From contig JACJYZ010000002.1 of assembly GCA_020635855.1 (NCBI GenBank), positions 248,001 through 312,000 on the forward strand: 64,000 nucleotides of DNA, given 5' to 3'. Both the position numbers and the translations under genes were made by a program. Positions 1 through 9,268 of this stretch are shown in pieces. Positions within the stretch are counted from its first letter, which is position 1. Every line of letters starts with the position of its first letter. Source of the DNA: Flavobacteriales bacterium (lineage in GTDB: Bacteria > Bacteroidota > Bacteroidia > JACJYZ01). The notes beneath the pieces were generated by a model that ran no database searches, was not told where the DNA came from, and worked only from the letters and a program-made list of their open reading frames with translations.

Positions 1-568
1 TATTGGGTGCGAAGCCGAAGCCGTCTGCTCCTATCACCACACCTCCGTGCAGCGTGCACGCGTTTCCTATGATGCAATCGTCATAAACCTTCACCCCGGC
101 ATACAGCACGGTGTCATTTCCGACAGATACATGATCGCCCAGGATTACTCCCGGGTAAAGCTGCACGTTGTCACCGATCCGGCAATTTTCTCCGATACAG
201 GCATGGGCGCCGATGTATACATTGTTGCCTACCGATGCACTTTCGGCGATGGCGGCTGTGGGGTGGATGCCGGATTTTCTGCCTTTGGAGGCGGCATACA
301 TTTCCAGCAATTTGGCAAGAGACTGATACGCATTGTCCACCCGAACCAATGTGGCCTGGATGGATTGCTCCGGTTGAAAATCTTTGTTAACCAACACCAC
401 CGATGCCCGGGTGCTGTAAATAAAGTGGGTGTATTTGGGATTGGCCAGGAAACTCAGGGAGCCGGGTTGGCCTTCTTCGATCTTGCTGAATGATGAAACC
501 GTTTCTTCCGGATTTCCATCCACCGTACCGTTCAACACTTGTGCGATTTCCTGGGCGGTAAATTTCAT
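1..568 (-). CDS. lpxD: UDP-3-O-acylglucosamine N-acyltransferase LpxD (3' end outside window)
   Basis: This enzyme of lipid A biosynthesis transfers the second 3-hydroxyacyl chain from acyl-ACP to UDP-3-O-acylglucosamine at the cytoplasmic face of the inner membrane. The visible 189 residues begin MKFTAQEIAQVLNG. They show the LpxD N-terminal uridine-binding domain (SFLANPKYTHFIYST near residue 38) and then left-handed beta-helix hexapeptide repeats (IGENCRIGDNVQLYPGVILG and following). The rest, including the catalytic His region, lies beyond base 1. The start is the ATG at 566-568, only 7 bases after the stop of the upstream HD-domain gene, so the two are probably co-transcribed. Confidence 0.95.
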   Translation of the reverse strand, partial: MKFTAQEIAQVLNGTVDGNPEETVSSFSKIEEGQPGSLSFLANPKYTHFIYSTRASVVLVNKDFQPEQSIQATLVRVDNAYQSLAKLLEMYAASKGRKSGIHPTAAIAESASVGNNVYIGAHACIGENCRIGDNVQLYPGVILGDHVSVGNDTVLYAGVKVYDDCIIGNACTLHGGVVIGADGFGFAPN

Positions 569-575
569 GCTATGC

Positions 576-1814
576 TCAGATATTGACTCCTTTCAGACAT
601 GCTTCCGGGCAACAAACGAAGTACTTTCTGACAGGGGCTGATAAGGCGGTTAGATTCAGGTTGTCGCTGACTTTTGCGATGTCTGCAACCTGTTTGTTCT
701 TGGCAAGGATGTAGATGTTCTCTTCCATCGGGCGATACGCATTGTTCTCCAATTCGCCGGAAACCACGAAATAGGCGACTTCCGAATCGCGTAATCCGTA
801 CAATTTTTGTGCCTTTTTTTCAATCTGGGCAATAATTTTTTTGCCGATAGGCTGCTTTTGGATCCTTATTTTGAATAGTTTCCTGTTTATCAACCCTTTA
901 GATAAATTACTCAAGATGGAATCCGGATGACTTTCCCATACTTTCACTGCAGAGAGTACATCATAGTCGTCCAGTCTGGCAAACCATTCCAGGGCATCTG
1001 AATTGCCGGTGAATGATCGGGTGGTGAGTTTCTGTGACAGGAAATATTTCAGGGCGGGTGAAGCGAAAACATCCGATCCGCTGAGTGAAAGGTCCTTGGC
1101 TCTTTTCAGGGTGTTTATCAACATTTTTTCCCCGGCAACAGCGGTTTTATGCATGTATACCTGCCAATACATCAATCGCCTGGCGATGATGAATTTTTCC
1201 ACGGAGTAAATGCCCTTGGAGTCGATCACCAGCTGATCTCCATGTACGTTGAGCATTTTGATGATCCTGTGGGTACTAACCACGCCTTCTGCCACACCCG
1301 TATAGAAGCTGTCGCGGCTCAGGTAGTCCAAACGATCCATGTCGAGCTGTCCGGATACCAGTTGATGCAGGAACTTTTTCTTGTACTTGTTCTGGAAGAT
1401 TTGGATCGCCAGCTTCAGTTCACCGCTGAATTCGCGGTCCAGCTCGCGCATGAAAACTCCGGTCAGGTGTTCATGGTTAACGCCCTCGATGAGGGTGAAC
1501 TCAAGGCTGTGTGAAAACGGGCCATGGCCGATGTCATGCAGAAGGATCGCGATTTGCACAGCCCGGGCTTCTTCGTCAGAAATGGAAACACCTTTCGATC
1601 TTAACACCTCAAGTGCTTCTCCCATCAGGTGCATGGCTCCCAACGCATGATGAAAGCGGGTATGTAAGGCACCCGGGTAAACCAGGTTGGTCATGCCCAG
1701 TTGCTGGATCCTGCGCAATCTCTGGAAATACGGGTGGTCGATCAGTTTTGCGATCAGGGGAAACGGTAAACTGACAAAGCCGTAAATGGGGTCATTGAAT
1801 ACTTTCAGATTCAT
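576..1814 (-). CDS. HD-domain phosphohydrolase (dNTPase/SAMHD1-like family)
   Basis: This is a predicted cytosolic metal-dependent phosphohydrolase of 412 residues. The HD signature is clear: His51 and His55/56 in LHTRFHHALG, His93-Asp94 in LLHDIGHGPFSHS, and a later Asp in DMDRLDYLSRDS. This pattern is typical of dGTPase/SAMHD1-like proteins, but the natural substrate cannot be read from sequence. A GTG codon lies directly before the ATG; I chose the ATG (1814). It is followed at 7 bases by lpxD, an arrangement common in Bacteroidota, which suggests co-expression with lipid A synthesis rather than a shared reaction. Its promoter region faces porX and contains two TGTACA sites. Confidence 0.88.
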   Translation of the reverse strand: MNLKVFNDPIYGFVSLPFPLIAKLIDHPYFQRLRRIQQLGMTNLVYPGALHTRFHHALGAMHLMGEALEVLRSKGVSISDEEARAVQIAILLHDIGHGPFSHSLEFTLIEGVNHEHLTGVFMRELDREFSGELKLAIQIFQNKYKKKFLHQLVSGQLDMDRLDYLSRDSFYTGVAEGVVSTHRIIKMLNVHGDQLVIDSKGIYSVEKFIIARRLMYWQVYMHKTAVAGEKMLINTLKRAKDLSLSGSDVFASPALKYFLSQKLTTRSFTGNSDALEWFARLDDYDVLSAVKVWESHPDSILSNLSKGLINRKLFKIRIQKQPIGKKIIAQIEKKAQKLYGLRDSEVAYFVVSGELENNAYRPMEENIYILAKNKQVADIAKVSDNLNLTALSAPVRKYFVCCPEACLKGVNI

Positions 1815-1865
1815 CACAAACCCTGGCGCTTATTTTTAATTCGGTAACTTCGATCATTCAATAAA

Positions 1866-1890
1866 TTGTACATTCCCGAGTTGTACATTC
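1866..1890. promoter_or_regulatory. Paired TGTACA direct repeat, possible operator
   Basis: TTGTACATTC occurs at 1866-1875 and again at 1881-1890. Each copy contains the 6-base palindrome TGTACA and the spacing is 15 bases. The pair lies in the 173-base divergent intergenic region between the HD/lpxD genes and porX, where a regulator could act on either side. No binding protein can be named. Confidence 0.35.
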
Positions 1891-1987
1891 ACACAAAACA
1901 GAATACGATATTAAGCATTATTTGAGTGGGGGTGATGGTTGCGTCAGGCATTTTATCCCTGTAATTATTAACATCTGACAGCCAATC

Positions 1988-3550
1988 ATGAAACAATTCC
2001 AAATACTTTGGGCCGATGATGAGATCGACCTGCTGAAACCCCATGTGATCTTTCTCGAAGAAAAAGGATACAAGGTACATACCACAACCAACGGGGTAGA
2101 GGCCGTGGAGCTCCTCGAGAAACAACCGATGGACATTGTTTTCCTCGATGAAAACATGCCAGGCCTCTCCGGGATTGAAACCCTGGAAAAGATCAAGGCC
2201 CTGGATCCGAACCTGCCGGTGATCATGATCACCAAGAACGAAGATGAGTCCCTGATGGAAGAAGCCATCGGATCGCGCATCACCGGATACCTTCTGAAAC
2301 CCGTTAATCCGAAACAGATCCTCCTGCTCCTCAAAAAATCCCTCGACGAAAGCAGGCTTGTGAGTGAAAAAACCACCTTGTCCTACCAACAGGAATTCCG
2401 TTCCATCGGGATGGCCCTTGGTGACCGGCTTGACATGAATCAATGGATGGATCTTTACCGCAAGCTGACTTTCTGGGACCTGGAATTGCAACAGTCAGAT
2501 CAACCCGACATGCAGGAGATCATCAAGCAGCAGAAGGCCGAGGCCAATAACCTGTTCAGCCGTTTTGTGGACCGGAACTATGTGGATTGGCTGAAGCAAC
2601 CCGATGAGTCGACCCCCGTACTTTCTCACAACCTTTTGCAGAAAAAGGTTTTTCCGATGCTGAAAAAGGGCGAGAAGGTTTTCCTTGTGCTGATTGACAA
2701 CCTGAGATATGACCAATGGCGGGTGATCAGCAATGTGCTCGGCAAACATTTCCGTACGGATGCCGACGAGCTGTATTGTAGCATCCTCCCAACCGCTACA
2801 CACTATGCAAGGAATGCGCTCTTTGCAGGCCTGATGCCATCCGAGATACGCAAGAAGTACCCACAATACTGGGTGGAAGAACAGGACGAGGGCAGCAAAA
2901 ACCGGTTCGAAGAGGAACTGCTGGGTGAAAACCTGAAACGCAATGGCATCAGCGGAAAATTCTCCTACCATAAGATCCTCAACCTGAACGCGGGGAAGAA
3001 ACTGGCTGAAAACATGCAGAACCTGAGGGACAATGTTTTCAATGTGGTGGTTTACAATTTCGTGGACATGCTCTCTCATGCCCGAACTGACATGGAAGTG
3101 ATCCGAGAACTGGCCGATGACGAACCTGCTTATCGCTCACTCACCCTGTCGTGGCTCGAGCATTCACCGTTGCGGGATATGTTCAGGCAGCTTGCCGAGG
3201 GCGATTGGCGTGACCACAAGCTTGTGATCACCACCGACCATGGTACCATCCGCGTCAAGGAACCCAGCAAGGTGGTGGGTGACAAGAATACATCCACCAA
3301 CCTGCGCTATAAACTCGGTAAGAACCTGAAATTCGAGGCTGCCGACGTGCTGGATATCGAGGACCCCGAAAAAGCTTTCCTCCCGAAGACCAATGTGAGC
3401 AGTCGTTTTATCTTTGCAAAAGGAGATAAGTTTTTTGCCTATCCCAACAACTACAATTACTATGTGAATTTTTACCGCAACACATTCCAGCATGGCGGCA
3501 TTTCATTGGAAGAAATGCTCGTGCCGTTTGTGGTGCTTTCATCCAAATGA
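1988..3550 (+). CDS. porX: PorX-type T9SS response regulator with alkaline-phosphatase-superfamily (PglZ) output domain
   Basis: PorX works with the sensor PorY to control type IX secretion genes. The 520-residue protein has a CheY-like receiver (residues 1-120, acidic pair D10/D11, phospho-acceptor D54 in FLDENMPG, Lys in LLKPVNP). A linker follows, then a PglZ/alkaline-phosphatase-superfamily domain from about residue 200, with metal-site motifs LIDNLRYDQW, LPTATHYARN, FVDMLSHARTD and TTDHGT. Published work on PorX homologues links this domain to zinc-dependent phosphodiesterase activity. The stop overlaps tsaE by 4 bases (ATGA). No PorY-like kinase is present in the window, but T9SS cargo genes lie downstream at 37.6, 41.3 and 47.4 kb. 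Confidence 0.93.
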   Translation: MKQFQILWADDEIDLLKPHVIFLEEKGYKVHTTTNGVEAVELLEKQPMDIVFLDENMPGLSGIETLEKIKALDPNLPVIMITKNEDESLMEEAIGSRITGYLLKPVNPKQILLLLKKSLDESRLVSEKTTLSYQQEFRSIGMALGDRLDMNQWMDLYRKLTFWDLELQQSDQPDMQEIIKQQKAEANNLFSRFVDRNYVDWLKQPDESTPVLSHNLLQKKVFPMLKKGEKVFLVLIDNLRYDQWRVISNVLGKHFRTDADELYCSILPTATHYARNALFAGLMPSEIRKKYPQYWVEEQDEGSKNRFEEELLGENLKRNGISGKFSYHKILNLNAGKKLAENMQNLRDNVFNVVVYNFVDMLSHARTDMEVIRELADDEPAYRSLTLSWLEHSPLRDMFRQLAEGDWRDHKLVITTDHGTIRVKEPSKVVGDKNTSTNLRYKLGKNLKFEAADVLDIEDPEKAFLPKTNVSSRFIFAKGDKFFAYPNNYNYYVNFYRNTFQHGGISLEEMLVPFVVLSSK

Positions 3551-3981
3551 CGATAAAGGAATACTCCTGTGTTGCCCTGGAACGGATGCCGGAAGTGGCG
3601 AAAGCCCTTATGGAGGCATACCCGGGCAAGCGTGTTTTTACTTTCGCCGGCGATCTTGGGGCGGGTAAGACCCAATTGATCAAAGAGATTTGTTCGGTCC
3701 TCGGTGTGCAGGAGGCAGTTCAAAGTCCAACGTACCCCATTGTCCACGAATACCGCCCTTCCGGAGACGGGGTGGTGTACCATATGGATCTCTACCGGAT
3801 CAAGTCGCAGAACGAACTGATTGACCTCGGTTTTGAAGATTACCTCCTAAGCGGCTATTTTTGCTTTATTGAATGGCCGGAAGTGGCTGATAACCTTTTG
3901 CCGGTTGATTCCGTTAGAGTGAAAATTTCAGTAGCAACGTGCGGACGAAACATAACCATGGAATGCGATGAGCAGATCTAG
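3547..3981 (+). CDS. tsaE: tRNA threonylcarbamoyladenosine biosynthesis ATPase TsaE
   Basis: TsaE is the small ATPase that works with TsaB and TsaD to make the t6A37 modification on ANN-decoding tRNAs. The 144 residues carry a Walker A motif GDLGAGKT at 35-42, the switch-like SPTYPIVHEY and the family motif FIEWPE. The length is normal for the family. It overlaps porX by 4 bases upstream and ald by 14 bases downstream, so the three genes form a tightly packed transcription unit. Confidence 0.94.
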   Translation: MTIKEYSCVALERMPEVAKALMEAYPGKRVFTFAGDLGAGKTQLIKEICSVLGVQEAVQSPTYPIVHEYRPSGDGVVYHMDLYRIKSQNELIDLGFEDYLLSGYFCFIEWPEVADNLLPVDSVRVKISVATCGRNITMECDEQI

Positions 3982-5188
3982 TGATACGATGCGAGCCATT
4001 GCCCAGTTCGGACTCCTGCCACAGGAGGAAATGCTGGAAGTGGCAACCCGGAACAGCCAGCTCAACATAGGCATTCCCAAAGAAATATCAGCGGATGAAA
4101 ACCGCATTGCCCTGGTGCCTGAGGCAGTTTCACTGCTGGTGAACAACGGCCACTCGGTCATCATAGAATCGGAAGCCGGTAAGTTTGCCAACTACCACGA
4201 TCGCGATTACAGCGAGGCGGGCGCCCAGATCGTATACGACACCAAGGAGGTTTACGAGAAATCAAACATCATCATGAAGGTAGCTCCTCCGTCGGAGGTT
4301 GAGATCGGCTACCTTCAACCCAAACAGTGTCTGATCTCCACCCTCCAACTGGCCGTTCAACCCAAAGACTTCCTGAGCAAGCTGATCGAGCGGAAGGTGA
4401 CGGCCCTGGCCTACGAAAGCATCATGGACGAGGACGGCATTTTCCCTGTCATCCGCTCCATGAGTGAGATCGCAGGCAATACATCCATCTCCATCGCAGC
4501 TGAGTATCTGAGCAACGTGAACAAGGGTCAGGGCATGATGATGGGTGGTATATCCGGCATCCCGCCTACAGAAGTGGTCATTCTCGGAGCAGGAACCGTG
4601 GGTGAGTTCGCAGCACGTTCGGCACTCGGTCTCGGTGCTTCGGTCAAGGTGTTCGACAATTCAATTTATAAACTGCGGCGTTTGCAGAACGACCTAGGCA
4701 TTCGCATTTATACGTCCATCCTTCGTCCGAATATTCTGGCGCAGGTGCTGCGTAAAGCCGATGTGGTGGTGGGTGCCATTCGCGCAACCGAGGGTCGAGC
4801 CCCGTGCGTGATTACCGAAGAAATGGTGAGCGAGATGAAGGTGGGATCGGTGATCATTGATGTGAGCATTGACCATGGCGGATGCTCGGAAACATCCAAG
4901 GTGACCACCCATGCAGACCCCGTTTATCGTGAGTACGGTGTGGTACACTACTGCGTTCCCAACATCGCTTCCCGCGTTTCCAAGACGGCGTCCCAGGCGC
5001 TCAGCAATATTTTTGCGCCCATCCTGCTACAGGTAGGCAACAACGGTGGCATTGATCAGATCCTGCGCCGGAACAAGGGCGTGCGCAACGGGGTATACCT
5101 GTACAACGGCATCCTTACCAGCAAGTACCTCGGAGAAACATTTCATTTACCCTATAAAAACCTGGACTTGTTGGTGGCGGCTTTCTAG
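3968..5188 (+). CDS. ald: Alanine dehydrogenase
   Basis: This enzyme catalyses NAD-dependent interconversion of L-alanine with pyruvate and ammonia. The 406 residues show the substrate-binding start IGIPKEISADENRIALVPEA, the Rossmann motif VVILGAGTVGEFAARS, and the family signature SIDHGGCSETSKVTTHADP followed by HYCVPNIASRVSKTASQAL. An N-terminal extension of about 30 residues precedes the canonical IGIPKE. An extension of this kind is usual in Bacteroidota homologues, so I kept the upstream start inside tsaE. It is the third gene of the porX-tsaE-ald unit. Confidence 0.93.
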   Translation: MSRSSDTMRAIAQFGLLPQEEMLEVATRNSQLNIGIPKEISADENRIALVPEAVSLLVNNGHSVIIESEAGKFANYHDRDYSEAGAQIVYDTKEVYEKSNIIMKVAPPSEVEIGYLQPKQCLISTLQLAVQPKDFLSKLIERKVTALAYESIMDEDGIFPVIRSMSEIAGNTSISIAAEYLSNVNKGQGMMMGGISGIPPTEVVILGAGTVGEFAARSALGLGASVKVFDNSIYKLRRLQNDLGIRIYTSILRPNILAQVLRKADVVVGAIRATEGRAPCVITEEMVSEMKVGSVIIDVSIDHGGCSETSKVTTHADPVYREYGVVHYCVPNIASRVSKTASQALSNIFAPILLQVGNNGGIDQILRRNKGVRNGVYLYNGILTSKYLGETFHLPYKNLDLLVAAF

Positions 5189-5208
5189 CCACAGCGTTTC
5201 CCCCCCAC

Positions 5209-5601
5209 ATGAAATTCTTACGACGGCTGCAGTTTTACCTGATCGGGGTTTTCCTCGGATGCGGACTGGTGTACGTGTTGGTGTTGCGGGATCGCAAGGC
5301 GCCGGCATGGATGCCCTCGGATATCATCCGGTCGCAACTGGATACCATTCCGTTTGGTATGGATCCGAAGGTGGAATGCTTGTTGAAGTGCATCGCACTT
5401 GATTCTGCAGCCTTCCGCCATGCTGCGGCAACCTCGGAGATAGATTTCAGTCAAAGTCAGCCACAAGCCGATCCATGCCCGGTTTACCGCCTGAATGTGA
5501 AGCAGCCGGCGGAATTTGATTACATGATGATCCGGCTGTGCGAAGACCAGTGCTTTGTACTGGAGGCGATGCCCACAAAAGACCCCGGTTGTGGTTGCTG
5601 A
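5209..5601 (+). CDS. Small membrane-anchored protein of unknown function
   Basis: I do not recognise this 130-residue protein with certainty; it resembles small DUF4258-like proteins found after ald in other Bacteroidota. One N-terminal membrane segment (about residues 8-27) is followed by a soluble domain with paired cysteines (ECLLKCIALD, LCEDQCFVLE) and a Cys-Gly-Cys C-terminus. This suggests an exported, anchored domain that may use disulfides or bind metal. It lies 20 bases after ald in the same direction and converges with proline dehydrogenase, leaving only 3 bases between the two stops. Confidence 0.6.
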   Translation: MKFLRRLQFYLIGVFLGCGLVYVLVLRDRKAPAWMPSDIIRSQLDTIPFGMDPKVECLLKCIALDSAAFRHAAATSEIDFSQSQPQADPCPVYRLNVKQPAEFDYMMIRLCEDQCFVLEAMPTKDPGCGC

Positions 5602-5604
5602 ACT

Positions 5605-6777
5605 TTATTTATGTTCAGTTTTTCTCCTTTGAATTTCTTTTTCGAGCAGGTGCAGTTCCCGACCGGTTTGGTCCTGTACCGATGAGTTTTCATCTGCCCT
5701 TCTCAGCAGGTAAGGAATTACTTCCCTGATCGGGCCGAAAGGCACATATTTTACTGAATGGTATCCTTCGTTGGCCATGTTGAAAGTGATGTTGTCACTC
5801 ATGCCCAGCAGTTGCGCCGTAAAGATGCGCGGATCTTCCTTGGAGATGTTCCTTTTCTCCATCTCCTCGGTGAGTTTTGTGATGCTGTTGGCATTGTGGG
5901 TGCCCATCAGCAACAGGTTGCCTTCGAGGTGGTCCAGGCAGAAACGAACCGCTTCGTCATAAGCCTTGTCGGTATCTTCCTTGGTGTCGTGGATGGGAGA
6001 CGGGTGTCCCATCTGTTCAGCGCGCACCCTTTCCTTTTCCATGTATGCACCACGTACCAGTTTGGCGCCGAAATGATAGCCTTCCCGGTTGGCTTTCTCC
6101 CAGGAGGTGCGGAGAAATGCAAGGCGGTCCTTCCTGTACATCTGAAATGTATTGAATACCAGCGTGCGTTCCCTGTTGTATTTTGCCATCATCTCTTCGG
6201 TCAGCTGGTCCAGCGCAGGCTGTATCCAGGTTTCTTCCGCGTCAACGTTGATGGGCTTTCCGGCATCGGAGGCAGCTTTGCAGACAGCATTCACACGACG
6301 GCGTACAGCTTCCCATTCCTTCTGCTCCGCTTCGGTCAGTTGCACACCGCTGCTCACCTTTTCCAGGAAATCATATGAAGCCATGCTCGTGATCTTGAAT
6401 ACGGCAAATGGAATGGCCGGTTGATCTTTGATGGAAGAGATCACGCGTACAAGCTCCTTTACGGAACGCTCGAATTCGGTCTGATTTTCCTTTCCTTCGG
6501 CTGCATAGGTGATGTACGACATCACATTGAACTTGTGCAACGTGGATACGCTGCCCAAACATTCCTGAAGGGATTCACCCCCACAGAATTGCCTGAAAAT
6601 GGTGGCCCTGAACAGTCCCGTCACGGGAAGACGCAGAGACAGCGCCAGGCGCATCAATCCTTTACCAACGGATGCCATGAAAGGTACGCTCATGGCTTTG
6701 AACAAACGATAGGCCGTGTTCAATTGCCGGTCATCTTTGTACCGGAATGCTATTGCAGAATTATCCAAATGAACCAT
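5605..6777 (-). CDS. Proline dehydrogenase
   Basis: This FAD enzyme oxidises proline to pyrroline-5-carboxylate, the first step of proline catabolism, and is usually associated with the inner membrane and quinone pool. The 390 residues form a PutA-like beta/alpha barrel with conserved RGAYMEKERVRAEQ, GTHNANS, AQLLGMSDNITFNMA and YVPFGPIREVIPYLLRRADEN, the last including the substrate-binding RRxxEN element. I chose the ATG at 6777 (MVHLDNSAIAF). An in-frame upstream extension to 6885 is not family-like and would pass through the promoter motif at 6798-6805. It is a single-domain enzyme with no fused P5C dehydrogenase. Confidence 0.92.
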   Translation of the reverse strand: MVHLDNSAIAFRYKDDRQLNTAYRLFKAMSVPFMASVGKGLMRLALSLRLPVTGLFRATIFRQFCGGESLQECLGSVSTLHKFNVMSYITYAAEGKENQTEFERSVKELVRVISSIKDQPAIPFAVFKITSMASYDFLEKVSSGVQLTEAEQKEWEAVRRRVNAVCKAASDAGKPINVDAEETWIQPALDQLTEEMMAKYNRERTLVFNTFQMYRKDRLAFLRTSWEKANREGYHFGAKLVRGAYMEKERVRAEQMGHPSPIHDTKEDTDKAYDEAVRFCLDHLEGNLLLMGTHNANSITKLTEEMEKRNISKEDPRIFTAQLLGMSDNITFNMANEGYHSVKYVPFGPIREVIPYLLRRADENSSVQDQTGRELHLLEKEIQRRKTEHK

Positions 6778-6797
6778 CACACACAAAGTTAATGGTG

Positions 6798-6805
6798 CAA
6801 AGATA
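6798..6805 (-). promoter_or_regulatory. Candidate Bacteroidota -7 element for proline dehydrogenase
   Basis: TATCTTTG matches the Bacteroidota -7 consensus TAnnTTTG and lies 20 bases upstream of the chosen ATG at 6777. I see no convincing TTG at the -33 spacing, so this is a motif match only. Confidence 0.45.
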
Positions 6806-6908
6806 GGAGGGATTCGTGCTGCAGTTGGGTATTTTTTAGCATACTTTGGTATTAAACTGCGCATCCGTGCCATCCGCCTATTCAAAAGGTTTTTCCATCT
6901 TTGCAGCT

Positions 6909-8003
6909 ATGGAAGAAACGCCACTCAGGGAAGTTCTGGCAGAAGGATACAAAGTTTGTATCGGTTCGGAGGCATTGGTTGTGTTGGGAGATTTGATCCG
7001 AACATACGAAAAAGCCGGCCGGAAGGTGGCTGTGCTGGCAGACTCGAACAGCCGCAAACATTGTCTTCCTTATATGGAGAAGACGGTGGGCGTTTCATTC
7101 AAAGACCGTATTATAGAGATCCCAGCCGGGGAAGAGTTCAAAAACATCGGTACATGTGAAGCGATCTGGAATGAACTGAATGACATGGGATGTGACCGCC
7201 GTTCGGTGTTGATCAACCTCGGAGGTGGTGTTGTGGGTGATATGGGTGGCTTTGCTGCCTGTACATTCAAGCGCGGCATCAGTTTTATCCAGGTACCGAC
7301 CACCCTCCTTTCACAGGTGGATGCATCTGTGGGGGGCAAGTTGGGTATCGATCTGCATCATTTGAAAAATCTGATCGGTGTGTTCGGACAGCCGGAAGGG
7401 GTGTTTGCCGATGCACATTTCCTGGATACCCTGGATGACCGCCAGAAGATTTCAGGTTTTGCGGAAATGATCAAGCATGGGCTGATTGCAGACCATGACT
7501 ATTATGATGAACTGACCCGTACATCGCCACTTTCACTGGGCGATGCGCATGTCCATATCGCCCGGTCCGTTGCCATCAAGAACAAAGTGGTGTTGGAAGA
7601 TCCGTTGGAAAAAGGCCTACGGAAGATCCTTAATTTCGGGCATACCATCGGTCATGCCGTTGAGAGCTGGTCGTTGGTGAATGATGTTGAACACCTGTTG
7701 CACGGTGAAGCCATCGCGATCGGTATGATCTGCGAAGCGCACCTGTCGCTGAAAACCGGTTTGTCCATCGAAGAGCTTGAAAACATCACCTCCTATATCA
7801 AAGGTGTGTATCCTGCTTATCCTTTACAAAAAATACCGGTTGAAGATGTGGTGGCGATCATGGCCCACGATAAGAAAAATACATCCGGAAAGATCTCTTT
7901 CAGTTTACTCAGGAAGATCGGACAATGCGGATACGATGACTTTTGTGAAAGGGCAGACGTAGAAGCAGCGCTTGCCTATTACACCGAGCACATGCAACCA
8001 TGA
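6909..8003 (+). CDS. aroB: 3-dehydroquinate synthase
   Basis: AroB converts DAHP to 3-dehydroquinate in the shikimate pathway and uses NAD and a divalent metal. The 364 residues show the NAD-binding INLGGGVVGDMGGFAA, the strongly conserved IQVPTTLLSQVDASVGGK, and metal-ligand motifs NFGHTIGHAVE and LLHGEAIAIGM. The reading frame extends upstream to 6846, but homology begins at MEETPLREV, so I place the start at 6909. A near-consensus promoter box (CATCTTTG, 6896-6903) ends 5 bases before this ATG. The stop overlaps aroA by 4 bases (ATGA). Confidence 0.95.
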   Translation: MEETPLREVLAEGYKVCIGSEALVVLGDLIRTYEKAGRKVAVLADSNSRKHCLPYMEKTVGVSFKDRIIEIPAGEEFKNIGTCEAIWNELNDMGCDRRSVLINLGGGVVGDMGGFAACTFKRGISFIQVPTTLLSQVDASVGGKLGIDLHHLKNLIGVFGQPEGVFADAHFLDTLDDRQKISGFAEMIKHGLIADHDYYDELTRTSPLSLGDAHVHIARSVAIKNKVVLEDPLEKGLRKILNFGHTIGHAVESWSLVNDVEHLLHGEAIAIGMICEAHLSLKTGLSIEELENITSYIKGVYPAYPLQKIPVEDVVAIMAHDKKNTSGKISFSLLRKIGQCGYDDFCERADVEAALAYYTEHMQP

Positions 8004-9262
8004 AAACCGCCGTCGTTCAACAACCGTCCGGTTCCTTGTCAACCCGGATCCGCCTTACCGCTTCAAAAAGTGAAAGCAACCGGGCACTCATCATCCGTGC
8101 CATCTGCCGCAACGCTTTTGATGTACTCAACCTTGCCAAAGCAAAAGACACCGAAACCCTGGTTTCCCTGCTGGAACACGATGCGAATGAACTGGACGTG
8201 GGCCCTGCCGGCACCACCATGCGCTTCATGACGGCATACCTGGCCTGCGCACAGGCGAATGGTAAGGAAGGGAGTACACGCATCATCACAGGATCCGAAC
8301 GCATGCAAAGCCGGCCCATTGGTATCCTGGTGGATGCATTGCGTACACTTGGCGCCGATATTCAATATGCCGGGAAGGAAGGTTATCCGCCTCTTCGCAT
8401 CACTTCAAAAAATTTACCGGGCGGTGCACTGGAAGTGGACGGCAGCGTGAGCAGCCAGTTCATCAGCGCTTTGCTGTTGATCGCTCCGTGCCTGACCAAC
8501 GGACTTGAACTGAGTTTTCGCGGCAAGGTGATTTCACGCCCGTACCTGCAGATGACCCTGAACATGTTGAAGTATTTCGGCGCGGATGCCGGTTGGTTGG
8601 GCGATGGTACCATCCGTGTGGGTACCGGCAAGTACGTTCCCCGTGATTTTACGGTGGAAGGGGATTGGTCTTCGGCATCCTATTGGTATGCGCTGGTGGC
8701 CCTTACTCCGGGTGGCGAGGTTGAACTGGAGGGCCTCAGAGACGATAGCCTGCAGGGAGATGCGCGGTGTGTGGAGATTTTTTCCACCCTGGGTGTGGTC
8801 ACCACCTTTACTCCCAAAGGAGTGCGGTTGAAGCAGAGCGGACATCTGCCGGCATCTTTCCATTATCATTTTATAGATTGCCCTGATCTGGCACAAACGG
8901 TTGCCGTGGTTGTTGCAGCGTTAAAGGTGCCGGCCACACTTGACGGACTTGAAAGTTTGCGCATCAAGGAGACCGACCGCATCGAAGCGCTGCGTGTTGA
9001 GTTGGGAAAGTTCAATGTGAGGGTGGAAGTGGAAGGAGACCAGCGCATCATTATTCATCCCGAACAATTCGAAGCCAAACCCGGCATTTCGATCGCTACG
9101 TATGAAGATCACCGCATGGCCATGGCATTTGCACCGCTGGCGTGCAAGACAGGATCCGTCGCGATAGAGGAACCCGACGTGGTGGTCAAATCCTATCCCG
9201 ACTTCTGGCAGGATCTGACTACGGCGGGATTCAGTATTTCCGAAGCCGCTGTTCAGGACTGA
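8000..9262 (+). CDS. aroA: 3-phosphoshikimate 1-carboxyvinyltransferase (EPSP synthase)
   Basis: AroA joins PEP to shikimate-3-phosphate. The 420 residues contain the substrate-binding LTASKSESNRALI near residue 20, the PEP-binding VGPAGTTMRFMTA near 72, IKETDRIEALRVEL near 322 and TYEDHRMAMAFAPLA near 362, all family hallmarks. It is translationally coupled to aroB by an ATGA overlap, so two shikimate steps are co-expressed. It converges with the phosphatase gene at 9269, with only 6 bases between the two coding ends. Confidence 0.95.
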   Translation: MKTAVVQQPSGSLSTRIRLTASKSESNRALIIRAICRNAFDVLNLAKAKDTETLVSLLEHDANELDVGPAGTTMRFMTAYLACAQANGKEGSTRIITGSERMQSRPIGILVDALRTLGADIQYAGKEGYPPLRITSKNLPGGALEVDGSVSSQFISALLLIAPCLTNGLELSFRGKVISRPYLQMTLNMLKYFGADAGWLGDGTIRVGTGKYVPRDFTVEGDWSSASYWYALVALTPGGEVELEGLRDDSLQGDARCVEIFSTLGVVTTFTPKGVRLKQSGHLPASFHYHFIDCPDLAQTVAVVVAALKVPATLDGLESLRIKETDRIEALRVELGKFNVRVEVEGDQRIIIHPEQFEAKPGISIATYEDHRMAMAFAPLACKTGSVAIEEPDVVVKSYPDFWQDLTTAGFSISEAAVQD

Positions 9263-9268
9263 CCCTCA

